A stretch of 64,000 nucleotides of DNA, taken from positions 5,944,858-6,008,857 of the forward strand of contig CM051034.1 of NCBI GenBank assembly GCA_027627225.1, read 5' to 3'. Below the pieces are notes generated by a model. That model searched no databases and was not told the DNA's origin. It saw nothing but the letters and a program-made list of their open reading frames with translations. This document shows, piece by piece, positions 45,353 through 56,400 of the stretch; positions within the stretch are counted from its first letter, which is position 1; each line of letters opens with the position of its first letter. This DNA comes from Congeria kusceri (taxonomy: Eukaryota; Mollusca; Bivalvia; Myida; Dreissenidae). A program made the position numbers and the translations under genes.

Positions 45353-46250
45353 TTGCCCTGTCCTCTACCGTCCTGCTCTGCCCTCCACCGTTCAGACCTG
45401 ACCTGCACTGCCCTCGACTGTACTGATCTGCCCTGCCCTTCACCGTCCTGCCCTGTCCTCTACCGTCCTGCTCTGCCCTCCACAGTCCTGCCCTGCCCTC
45501 TACCGTTCAGACCTGACCTGCACTGCCCTCCACTGTCCTGCTCTGCCATCCACTGTACTGATCTGCCCTGCACCGTCCTGCCCTGCCCTCCACCTTCCTG
45601 CACGTCACCGTCCTGACCTTCCCTCCATCGTCCTGCCCTCCACCGTCCTAACCTTCCCTCTACCGTCCTGCCCTGACCTTCTCTCCACACTCCTGCCCTG
45701 CTCTCCCTAGTCCTGCCCTCCACCGTCCTGCCCTCCACTATCCTCTCCTTACCTGCCCTTCACCGTCCTGCCCTCCATCATACTAACCTGCCCCCCCCCC
45801 CCACGCCCCGATGTCCTGTCCTGCCCGCCACCGTCCATACCTGACCCTCCCTCCAACGTCCTGACCTCCACAACCCACCGTCCTGACCTGTCTTTCTATC
45901 CAACATCCTGACCGGACCAGCAATTCGCCTTCCTGACCTGTCCTGCCTGCCAACGTCCAGACCTGACCTGCCCTCCGATGTACAGCCCTCAACCAACTAC
46001 CGTCCAGATCAGACCTGCCCTCCGATGTACTGCCCTCAACCATTTACCGTCCTGACCAGTCCTTCCATCCAACGTCCTGACCTGACATGCCTTTCATCGT
46101 CCTGACCTGTCCTGTTCACCACCATCCAGACCTGACCTGCTATCCGATGCCCTGCCCTCCACCGTCTAATGTCCAGACCTGACTTGTCTTTCACGGTCCT
46201 GACCTGTGCTGTCTTCCGCTGTCCTGATCTGCTTTGTCCTGCTCTTCATA
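45353..46250. repeat. 900-bp pyrimidine-rich satellite, CCTGCCCTCCACCGT type
   Basis: Short units CCTGCCCTCCACCGT and CCTGACCTGCCCT of 10-25 bases repeat with mutation. The plus strand is almost only C and T with scattered A and G, giving strong strand asymmetry. Frames on either strand are repeat artefacts. Confidence 0.9.
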
Positions 46251-46515
46251 TATGGTGTTTCTAGTTCGTAGAGTGTTTTCTCCGTCAATTTACGTGTACA
46301 ATCACACGTGTCACGTGTCTTTAAAACTGCATGTGTGTTTTCCCTGATTATTTAATGAACACAATTGTTCGTTTTACATTTCTTTATTATAAAATGGATA
46401 AATGTGTAAATCAATGACGAATGGTGAACATTTACTTCTATCACATATGGCTATAAAAATATGCAGTACCGTTTGAGTCAAAAGTAAATGTAAACACAGC
46501 AGCTATAAATTACTA

Positions 46516-46958
46516 TGGCACAGAGGTGACACACACTACTCTTTTTTTCTCGTTTCCGTGAGATATTAACTCGATAGAACGAGATACTAACTCGTGGGAA
46601 CCAGATGCTAACTCATGGGAACAAAATAACTATGACGTGGGAACGACCGACTATTTCGTGGTAACGAGATACTTACTCGAGCGAACGACTTAGTACCATC
46701 TTACAACATGATCGTTTTTGTCGGTCATGGTTATTATAAAAACATATTTACTATATACGGAAACATTTGATTGGTTCTCTAACTCGTGGGAACGAGATAC
46801 TCACTCGTTCCCTGGACTTAGTAACTCGTTCTCTCGACTAAGTATCTCGTTCCCACGACATAATATCTCGTTTCCACGAGTATGTATCTCGTTCCCACGA
46901 GTTAGCATCTCGTGGGAACGAGATCAAAAAAGAGTAGTGCAAGTCACCTCTGTGCAAC
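46516..46958. mobile_element. Fold-back element with internal CTCGTGGGAACGAGAT repeats
   Basis: Outer inverted ends are TGGCACAGAGGTGAC and GTCACCTCTGTGCA, followed inward by ACTACTCTTTTTTT and AAAAAAGAGTAGTG. Inside are about 15 copies, both orientations, of a ~26-bp unit TCTCGTTCCCACGAGTTAG. The unit is itself palindromic (CTCGTGGGAACGAG). About 440 bases, no coding capacity. Confidence 0.8.
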
Positions 46959-47200
46959 CGTAATAAATAGATGGACCTACATGTACAAAATTGTACCTAC
47001 AGACATACTTTTGTAAAATTGTACCTGTAGGTATATTTTCTGAACCAAACCAAAATTAAGCAGACAGTCCTATTACAAGCATTGTTTTTATTTTAATTGT
47101 AAAATACTTCAATGTTGATATTAAATACGTATATCCATAAATAAATTAAACAAGTAAACAATTGTGTTTTCATAACATTGGTTAATGTACATTTATATCT

Positions 47201-48310
47201 TTGCCCAATTTTATAGCCACGTATGAAAAAAAACACGAGATTGCGACGTTTATATCGCTTCGGCGCATCGTGTCGGCGCTTCGGCGTATCTACTCGGCGC
47301 TTCGGCGCATCGTGTCGGCGCGTCGGCGTATCGTCTCGGCGCGTCGGCGTATCTTCTCGGCGCGTCGGCGTATCGTCTTGGCGCGTCGGCGCTCTTTGAT
47401 TTCTGAGGTCGCCGACGCGCCGAGACGATACGCCGACGCGCCGAGACGATACGCCGACACGATGCGCCGAAGCGCCGACACGATACGCCGAAGCGTCGAC
47501 ACGATACGCCGAAGCGCCGACACGATGCGCCGAAGCGATATAAACGTCGCCTCGTCGTATCTTCGCCCGATTTTATATCCACATATGAAAAAAACCACAC
47601 GAGATGTCGACGTTTATATGGCTTCGGCGCATCGTGTCGGCGCTTTGGCGTATCGTATCGGCGCTTCGGCGCATCGTGTTGGCGTATCGTGTCAGCGCGC
47701 CGGCGTATCGTGTCGGCGCGTCGGCGTATCGTGTCGGCGCGTCGGCGTATCGTCTCGGCGCGTCGGCACCCTATTATTTCTGAGGTCGAAATCACGCCGA
47801 GACGATACGCCGTCGCGTCGAGACGATACGCCGACGCACCGACACGACACGCCGAATGCGCCGACACGATACGCTGAAGCGCCGACACGATACGCCGAAG
47901 CGCCGACACGATGCACCGAAGCGATATAAACGTCGTCTCGTCGTATCTTCGCCCTATTTTATAGCCACATATGAAAAAAACCACACGAGATGTCGACGTT
48001 TATATCGCTTCGGCGCATCGTGTCGGCGCTTCGGCGTATCGTGTGGGCGCGCCGGCGTATCGTCTCGGCGCTTCGGCGCGCCGTGTCGGTGCGTCGGCGT
48101 ATCGTCTCGGCGCGTCGGCGCCCTATTATTTCTGAGGTCGAAATCACGCCGAGACGAAAAGCCGACGCGTCGAGACGATACGCCGACGCGCCGACACGAT
48201 ACGCCGATGCGCCGACACGATACGCCGAAGCGCCGACACGATGCGCCGAAGCGATATAAACGTCGTCTCGTCGTATGTTCGCCCAATTTTATAGCCACAT
48301 ATGAAACAAT
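47201..48310. repeat. GC-rich array of three tandem palindromes
   Basis: Each unit of 330-386 bases starts TTTTATAGCCACATATGAAA (47209, 47571, 47957, and a closing copy at 48287). It has a left arm of CTTCGGCGTATCGTGTCGGC-type 20-bp tandem repeats, a centre with TATTTCTGAGGTCG, and a right arm that is the reverse complement. GC content and CpG are far above the surroundings. Open frames of up to 244 residues on both strands (arginine/alanine-rich) are forced by the CG-rich 20-bp unit and are not genes. Confidence 0.9.
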
Positions 48311-49782
48311 AAATGTCTTTAAAAAAGACAATCGGCGTTGAAATTAATATTGAGATGTCATTTAAAAATTACCTAAATAGACGGCCACGATGATCGGTTA
48401 CGTGACTTCTCAGACCCCAGATTTTTGGGTCCCCACCAATATTATTAGACCTATTGGACCCCAGATTTTTCGGACACTATAAGAAAACTTCTCGGACCCA
48501 AAAGTTAATTTGAGGATAAATTTATTAATTAAAAAATTCAATAAAATTATAATTAATATCTATGCTGTGAATAAACCAATCATACAGCTCCATGTTTCCA
48601 CCAGTAACCAAAATAATTTAGGTTAACATAAGTGTTATCTGAATTTGTCATGCCAATTTAACAATTTAACAATGTAAGAAAATAATTTCGGGAATGAATT
48701 AAAATTATTATGTATCAGACGAGTCTATATAGTTATTTATAGTACCGGTAATATACCATTCAGGTTAGTTATCTAATATAATAACGATTTGACGTCAAAT
48801 AAGCATTTATACTGTGTATCCCAATAAAAAGCAATAGTAAGGGAACATTCAGCGATTTCTGAAATGTTAAGACTTTATTTTTGATAACGCAACCATAACA
48901 ATTCATTAGACTATGACGATTTTAAATTATATCAGTAGAAATATGATATATCAGGGGTTCCTGTGTATAATTAGTATTGCAAATTGTGTATTCATGCTAC
49001 GCGAATAACAATTCGACGTATTCCGAATCTTTTTTCATAATATTTTATCTATAGAAAATGTAGCATCTTTTTATAGATTAAATAACATCTACTGGAGAAG
49101 TTGATAGAAAGATGCAATTATAAATAATCGTTAATAAATCGAAACCACAATTTTAATTCAAATTAACAGTAAGTTTATAAATATAAAATCCCATTTATTG
49201 AAATTTTTAGGTTTATGATTCTCTGAACGCTATTATTGATGCATACATGTACGAGTATATTAACACAGATATAAAACTGTTGCTAGCTACGCGCGCTATT
49301 TTTAGAATGACACTACTGTTTCTGGATTGTGATGAACTCGCTAGAATCAATGGGCTACATGGAACGGCAACACTGTGAATGAGATTTATGAATGGGAACA
49401 TTGCACAATTGCTATTTATAGAGCGTAACGCAAATATAAATGTAGGCTAAACAAAATAGTTATTTCGTTACGTGAATGAATATAGCATTCTGTTTATGGC
49501 ATACAATGAGAAAATACGTTCATAATTAGCCTCAGTTCTAAACTATATGTTGAATATATGTTTATAACTTCATTTTAACCGCATATGTAAACAATTATGT
49601 AAATTTTTAATCCCCAAAAGTATGCGACAGTTATTGGTATACGCTAAACCATTGTTTGAAGTTTGCATTCCCTAGAATTAGAAAATGTGCCCAATTCAAT
49701 TGGCATTCAATTTTCCCGCTGCATAATTATCGCAAGAAAATCTGGGTCAAAGTGATCTTAGACAGCTACGCCGAAAAACCAC
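48310..49782 (+). mobile_element. Dispersed non-coding repeat with ACAAGAAATGTCT terminus, copy 4 (near full length)
   Basis: Begins AATAAATGTCTTTAAAAAAG ACAATCGGCG, passes CGGTTACGTGACTTCTCAGA, CATCTACTGGAGAAGTTGAT and TTGGTATACGCTAAACCATT, and ends GATCTTAGACAGCTACGCCG AAAA. About 1.47 kb. GC-rich palindromic sequence flanks it on both sides (47201-48300 and 49783-49885). Confidence 0.8.
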
Positions 49783-49885
49783 ACGAGATTGTGACGTTTA
49801 TATCGCTTCGGCGTATCGTTTCGGCGCATCGCCTCGGCGCTTCGGTGTATCGTGTCGGCGCGTCGTGTCGGCGCCCTGTCACAAG
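49783..49885. repeat. Fragment of the GC-rich palindromic repeat
   Basis: CCACACGAGATTGTGACGTT TATATCGCTTCGGCG then 20-bp CG-rich units to GGCGCCCTGTCA. Same orientation as a left arm in 47201-48310. It starts exactly where the dispersed repeat copy 4 ends. Confidence 0.8.
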
Positions 49886-49924
49886 CACACGTCGAAGTGG
49901 AGAAACTACGATGGCGTAACAGGA

Positions 49925-50215
49925 CACCGTAATCTTCAGTACTTTTTGAGTTATCGCAGGATCCAGTTTGTTTTAGTTTATTTCTATTTTTAGTAACAGT
50001 CGCGTGACCTTTGACCTCCGGTGAAAAATAAAACTTTAAAAGGTCGTGCATAATACATTGCCGTTGATTACATGTATACCAAGTTTCATCGAAGTATCTT
50101 CAGTACTTTTTGAGTTTTCGCAGGAACAGTATTTTGCGGACTGACGGACTGACGGACAGACGGAGGGCAAACCTATAGACTAGTCACCTCCTGTGAAACA
50201 CCGGTAGGGGACTAA
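49925..50215. mobile_element. Dispersed element with AGTCCCCTACCGGTG end, copy 2
   Basis: TCTTCAGTACTTTTTGAGTT, GTGACCTTTGACCTCCGGTG, TATACCAAGTTTCATCGAAG, a GACGGACTGACGGACAGACG run, then CACCGGTAGGGGACT. Related to 11893-12445. Its right end lies immediately upstream of the J-domain gene promoter. Confidence 0.65.
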
Positions 50216-50224
50216 TAAGCACCA

Positions 50225-50435
50225 GTATTCACTACACATATTCCCGCCAAAACATCAAAAATAATTCCCGCCATTATGTCACACCAGTGTTTACATCTCG
50301 TAAAATCTCGCTAAGCTCCGAATGTGATCACGTGACCATCACATTTGCAAGGAGATTTAATATGGCCGACTTTGTTCGAAATAACAATATAGACGCAATA
50401 TTTTAGTGATTTTGCTCGAACCATTTCACTGGAAG
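50225..50435 (+). promoter_or_regulatory. Probable housekeeping-type promoter and 5' UTR of the J-domain gene
   Basis: Two E2F-like TTCCCGCC sites (50241 and 50264), a palindromic E-box TCACGTGA centred near 50332, and a YY1-like AATATGGCCGAC at 50359-50370 lie within 200 bases before the ATG. No TATA box. This mix is typical of TATA-less promoters of constitutive genes, where a YY1-like ATGGC often sits at the start site. Placement of the transcription start near 50360 is inference. Confidence 0.5.
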
Positions 50436-50484
50436 ATGGGTTTAACCAAAGAAGAAGCGTACGAATTTCTGGAATTACCACATG
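50436..50484 (+). CDS. J-domain gene exon 1 (49 nt)
   Basis: ATGGGTTTAACCAAAGAAG opens 16 codons plus one G, then donor GTATGG. The G joins GC at 59644 to give Gly, so LELPHG-VDQDS reads as a normal J-domain turn between helices I and II. Found by looking upstream for a phase-1 exon ending in that turn; the match to J-domain pattern makes chance unlikely. Confidence 0.8.
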
Positions 50485-53400
50485 GTATGGGCCCATTGTG
50501 TACAAACCCACCGAAGTATCCAATTTGATCCCATTTCTGTTCGAATTTGTAAAAAGTCAAATTGCCAAAATGGAATCGTCAGCAATATCAATCTATTGTT
50601 GACACGGTTAAGTTCAAAATAAAATAAAATTGTTCAATTTATTTAATAATAAGTTTAATACAGTTTTCATTTAATACGTATTTATCATTTTTCTGGATGT
50701 CAGTGAGTCAAAATAAATCAATTTTATTATTGCACTTCCATTTAAATAAACCTAAGTAAAACTTGTGTCAGGACTCGAGCTTGCTTTGTAGACTTGTAAG
50801 AAGTAATTCAATCATTTTACTGGTACTTCTTATAAAAGCTACATTCATGTTAATATCTTATAGCTAAACAACCATTTTAATGGCGAAAAACTTAAAGAAT
50901 TCAGTAATATATAAATAACACATGGCTGAAAGAATGATATGAAATAATATCAACCAGAGAAATGTTATATCAACCTAGGCGGGTTATATCATTCTCTCAG
51001 CTATGGGTTATTTATTTTACTATACAAAACCAAACTGTAAAACATATAAATTAAAATTATTAACGTCTTGATTTATAGGCCTGTCCCGAAACTAGGTAAT
51101 CTTCCCTTGTTAAATCTCTTCACTAATGAAGGATTTTTAAAGCAAACATGCGCATTAATGACGTCATTTTGTTTATTTCCATGACGTCATTTCATGTCTT
51201 TCGTGTAATTAAGTAGGTATTTCTTTCGTTAATTTTCAAATAATAATATGATGGCATGAATAGATTGCTAGATCAGTGTTGAATTATGATTAGCATCTCT
51301 GCTGAGTGACTTTGCTTTCTTCTAATCGTGCAATAATGATGCCGACTTCAGAATTTGACATTCTAATAAATGCAACTCGCAATCTATTTTTAGCAGGGTG
51401 ATATTATATAAATATTTACTTCCTTGAGGGTGACGGTGTGTATTGTCAGCCCGAGGCAACACTGACGACTGAGGCTTAGACAGTACGCACTGTCACCCTC
51501 AAGGAAGTCAATATTTATTTTATTATACCGAACAATCCCGTATCATTTGCATACCGGGCGACATAGCGGTAGCGGGCGCCATTGCCAGGCGACATATCAT
51601 ATTGTTGCCCGCTGCAGTTTATATGCATTATATAGAGAAATAATCAAGTGAGGTATAATAAGAAAAAAATATCACCATGTGACATTACTTTTGGTCTATG
51701 GACATAATACACAGAGCTGTCACCGTCACGTGAGGTATAATAATTATAAATTTCTTATGTCAGTGACAATAAAGTTATGAATAAACATACAGTCCAAACT
51801 CAGTTTTTTGAATCACTATGCAACAAAAACACCGGATACTGCAAATAAGGCGCTGGTCTCGTCCATTTTCCTAAAAAGACCAGATACTACAAATTTGTGG
51901 TTTAACAAAAGATGCAATCAAACAAACAAATTTTCCAGACCCATCATAGTTAAAGTATAGAAATGTTAACTCAGTACAGTAGAACCTCTCTAAAACGATC
52001 AGCGTCGGGACCGAGCAGATCGTTTGGTTTTCACAGGTGTTCGGTTTACACAGGTTTTTATTAAAAGTTATTTTCCTTTAAAAGTTGTCATTCTATTTTA
52101 TATGTTTATTCAAGTACATAATAAAACAACAGTGATTTAATGTTTACACTTGTATTAGTATTTATTATTTTTAATTATTTGCATTTCAAAATGCATATTT
52201 TGATGCAGGGATCTCGGAAACGCAATATCAAGCGTATTTGGACGCATATTTTTTCAAAAGGACGCATGTCAAACCCATGCCAAGAGTCCTTGGGACGCAT
52301 GCTTTTTGGCTTACTGCGTATACCCTGTTACTTGACACATACATGTGTGCCTGCAGTAAACTCGGCAGTAGTCGCGATAAAATCAATATCGGCCCCAGTA
52401 CACACTGCTGCTGTCAAAGTCTAGTCCTTTAGCTCCGCCCACAGCAGTCCCTTAGCTCCACCCACACCATTCAAGACAGTTACTGTTAATTTTTATTGGT
52501 AAATTACATTTGTCACTCATTGCTGTACTTTAATGCACAAGTCAATTAGAATGTGCGAAATCGCCAAAATGTGTCAAAAGGCGTCCTCAATTAAGAACAG
52601 TTTTTGAACATATTTGACAACTTAAAAAAAACAACATTGTTAAAATGAGTGAAAAACAGCTTCAGCTGATTTTATTAATTTATATTGCCAATCCAATTTC
52701 ATGAATAACAACTAAATCTCAGTAATACGGTGATAGGAGTTTTTGTTTTGACAGAAATTTTATACGAAAATCTTGGGCTGAATTTTGACAGGGATATAAA
52801 AGCATCAATCAGTAATCATACATTAAGGAACATTCTAGTATATAACACCTATGAATATACATTAAGGAACATTCTAGTATATAACACCTATGACAATACA
52901 TAAATTCGTCACATATTTTCGCTACCTCGCAGAAATTTTCGTCGCCCATTTTAGAGGTCACAAACATTTGTAAAACACATGCAAACACATACTTTGGTGT
53001 TTAATATCCTTTTTACATGTTTGTGTTGTTAACCTGTTTCACAATTACTCTACTTGACAGTAACTTATGCTTTACTGTAATCACCGCATCATAACATTTT
53101 ACTAGGCCTACACATTACAAATCAGTCAACAAGTTTAGACCATCAATTGCTAATTGTCCAGAATTTACCTGTTTTAAAATTTAATATTGGTACAAAAAGG
53201 TTGTTTTATAAGACATGATTAAGTATTATATATTATCATTATAATTACATAACCCAATAAAAAAAATATAAAGAATAATAATAATATAAAGAATAATAAT
53301 AATATATATAATAATTATTATTATCATGATTATTATTTTATTTATAACTGTCATATATTGTATAAATGCATAAATTGTAAAAATTTCATTCACTTTCGCA

Positions 53401-56400
53401 TGTCACATACTTAAATGTTATTTCTTTTCTATTTGGGACTCCTACTTTTTAGGCAGAAGGAGTCCCAGGACTCCTATTTTAAAATCCTAGTGAGATCCCT
53501 GTTGGTGTTCATTAATTACACTGTAGTGAAACATTAAAAAGTTTACACTAAGTTCATGTGATCGCATTCTGTTGCTATTATACAGTGTATTTTTCACCTT
53601 CTGAGAAAAGGCGGTGGGGCCCTTCAGATAGGGAATATACGGCAAAAGGGGAATTTTTTTACAAAAGCATTATTACATGTTTATGTGCTACTTAAAACAT
53701 TAATGAATTGTTTTGCTACAAATGATAACTTGCATTATGCACTATTTTTGTTTGATGAAAAATTACTAGGATTGTTGACAAAAAATCCTCTATCTTAGTC
53801 AATTTTTGGTCTTTTTTAAAAATAAAGCTTACATTCTGAAGGGAATTTTAATGTAAATGCACAAGAAAAATGTATACTTTTTAAGGAGGGGATTGAGGCC
53901 GAATTTTGGCCCTAAATTGGCCCTGAAAAAACACTAATGTGTTACGATTTACATGCACATGTCACATTGTGAATAACAGTTTGCCTTGTTACGCCCCTGG
54001 CTTGTCAACTGCTAAGTGACAGGCATTTAACAGTCAAGTCCTTTTTCTTGTTGTGAACAGACCAGTTTAACATACTGGATAAATATTGATGTTGTTGCAA
54101 AATTGTATGTGAAGGTAATAAATGATGTTATTAAATGAATTAATATTAACTGTGAGTTGGTTCTTACGGAACTTAAAGGATTATATTTAACACTAAGCAC
54201 CAGTGTTAATTGTTTTTCATGCATAAATATAAAAAAAAACATTATTTTTATTCATATGCGTTTTCAGGACTCATTCATTCTCAGAAAATATTGTAAACGT
54301 AAGTAATAATTATTGTAGCACTTATGTTACAAAAGTGTACTTCTTATACAATGGAATCTACTTTGCCCCAGTATGATTCACTCTCGGTTATTAAGAAATT
54401 TTTGACAAATGAAATGCTAGTAAATGTTTCTCCGAATGAACACTCTTAAGCTTACAAAAACAACATTGATGTCATATAATGTGCAACATTCATTTGATAT
54501 AACGTGCAACATTGATTTGATATAATGTGCAACATTGATGATATAATGTGCAACATTCATTTGATATAATGTGCAACATTGATGATATAACGTGCAACAT
54601 TGATTTGATATAATGTGCAACGTTGATGATATAATGTGCAACATTCATTTGATATAATGTGCAAAATTCATTTGATATAATGTGCAACATTGATTTGATA
54701 TAATGTGCAACATTGATTTGATATAATGTGCAACATTGATTTGATATAATGTGCAACATTGATTTGATATAATGTGCAACATTCATTTGATATAATGTGC
54801 AACATTCATTTGATATAATGTGCAACATTCATTTGATATAATGTCCATCCCAACACCCAGATGTTTCATTAAACAAATTATCAATGTTGTGACTGAAGCA
54901 CCTTGTAGTATCATGTGCACTAAGAATCTTGACATTGCTGACATTGCTGTTTATATTTTAATTTGCAATCAACATATCTGGACAGTTCCTGACACTAAAC
55001 CAAACTATCAAATTCAGATTCAATGGCATAAACACCAAGTATTTGTAAAATTAGATTAGCATAGTTTACAAAATATTTGTATTCAAAGCTCAGTGCCCTT
55101 TAAGTAAGTGTTTTTTTCTTCCATAGAACCCAGACTTCACGAAACCTTGAAATCAGCTGTCAGACACTATGATTTGTAATATAACACCACATGCTGAAAA
55201 CATTATAAACAGTGTTAGATCATTAATTGGTATAACATGATGCATACAGCTAATTGTTGCAGTGAGTAATACTTCCTTTATTTAGTAAACAAAACTCCAA
55301 ACTACCATAAAATATGATTAGGTTGTGTTATAAATAGACACCCACATGTTTTGTCAGACATGTCTGACAGGTTTCTTGTTGCCTGCTGAACCACTGATTA
55401 TTTTTATCATAGTCCAAATAATAACACATAATCAATTGATTCTGAGCTATTTTTGTATGGGACATAATTGATATGAGGGGCGTGGTGGGAAAACTGGTCT
55501 TAATGCATGTGCGTAAAGTGTCGTCCCGGATTAGCCTGTGCAGTCCGCACAGGCTAATCAGAGACGGCACTTTCCACTTTTATGGTATTTTCTGTTTCAA
55601 GGAAGTCTCTTTTAAACATAAATCCACTGTAGGCGGAAAGTGCCGTCCCGGATTAGCCTGTGCAATGAAAAGGACCATCATCGATGCCGGGCTAAAAACT
55701 GTGAAATGACGTCACTATTTTGACGTCATGACGTTATGATTCCCGCGATATTTTCCAATAAAATGTAACGCAAAGGTTAATAAAGCATAAAATAACAAGA
55801 AAATGTGTTTGTTTTCATTGTGATAACGCGTGATATCATCACCGGAAAGGGAGACAATTTACATATTTGCACTCGCGCAAGCGCTCGTGAAAATATTAAT
55901 TGTCTCCCTTTCCGGTGATGATATCACGCGTTACCACACCGAAAACAAACAAATATCCTCTATTTATCACTGCTTAAGGAATTGTTCAAAGTCTCAAAGG
56001 TATTGGAAAACATTATGTACATTTTATTCAGAATTTGTGATAAACTCCTGTATATTCATGTGTTGATTATCCATATTTAGTTCGTGAATTATTGAACATG
56101 TGAAAATTAATGGCAATATTTGTTCATCGTTATTCATTGGAAAATACTGCATGTACTTTTGTTTTTTGAAATGGTTGGTTCAGACAATACCTATAGTCAG
56201 CAGTTAAGCAATCATTGATGTGGAACAAAGTTTGCTATTAGGAAATCAGATACATATATCCAACAAGTATCGAGGGATGGGAACAGATATGACATAGGCA
56301 TTATTATTATATACACGTATAGCAATTTTTGACGATGATTTCTTTTATTCTGTGTTACTGTTAGGACACATTTTAAAAAATACATTCTTTAAACTTAATG

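Noticed and set aside
45353..45738. Proline/serine-rich and glycine-rich frames over the CT-rich satellite
   Set aside because: Low-complexity DNA open on both strands; no unique flanking coding sequence.
47201..48341. Arginine/alanine-rich open frames up to 244 residues on both strands
   Set aside because: Both strands and several frames are open because the GC-rich 20-bp unit lacks stop codons. The DNA is palindromic, so frames on opposite strands give the same peptides.
54417..54828. Cysteine-containing repeat frames on the minus strand
   Set aside because: Artefact of the 24-bp minisatellite; short-form units change the frame.
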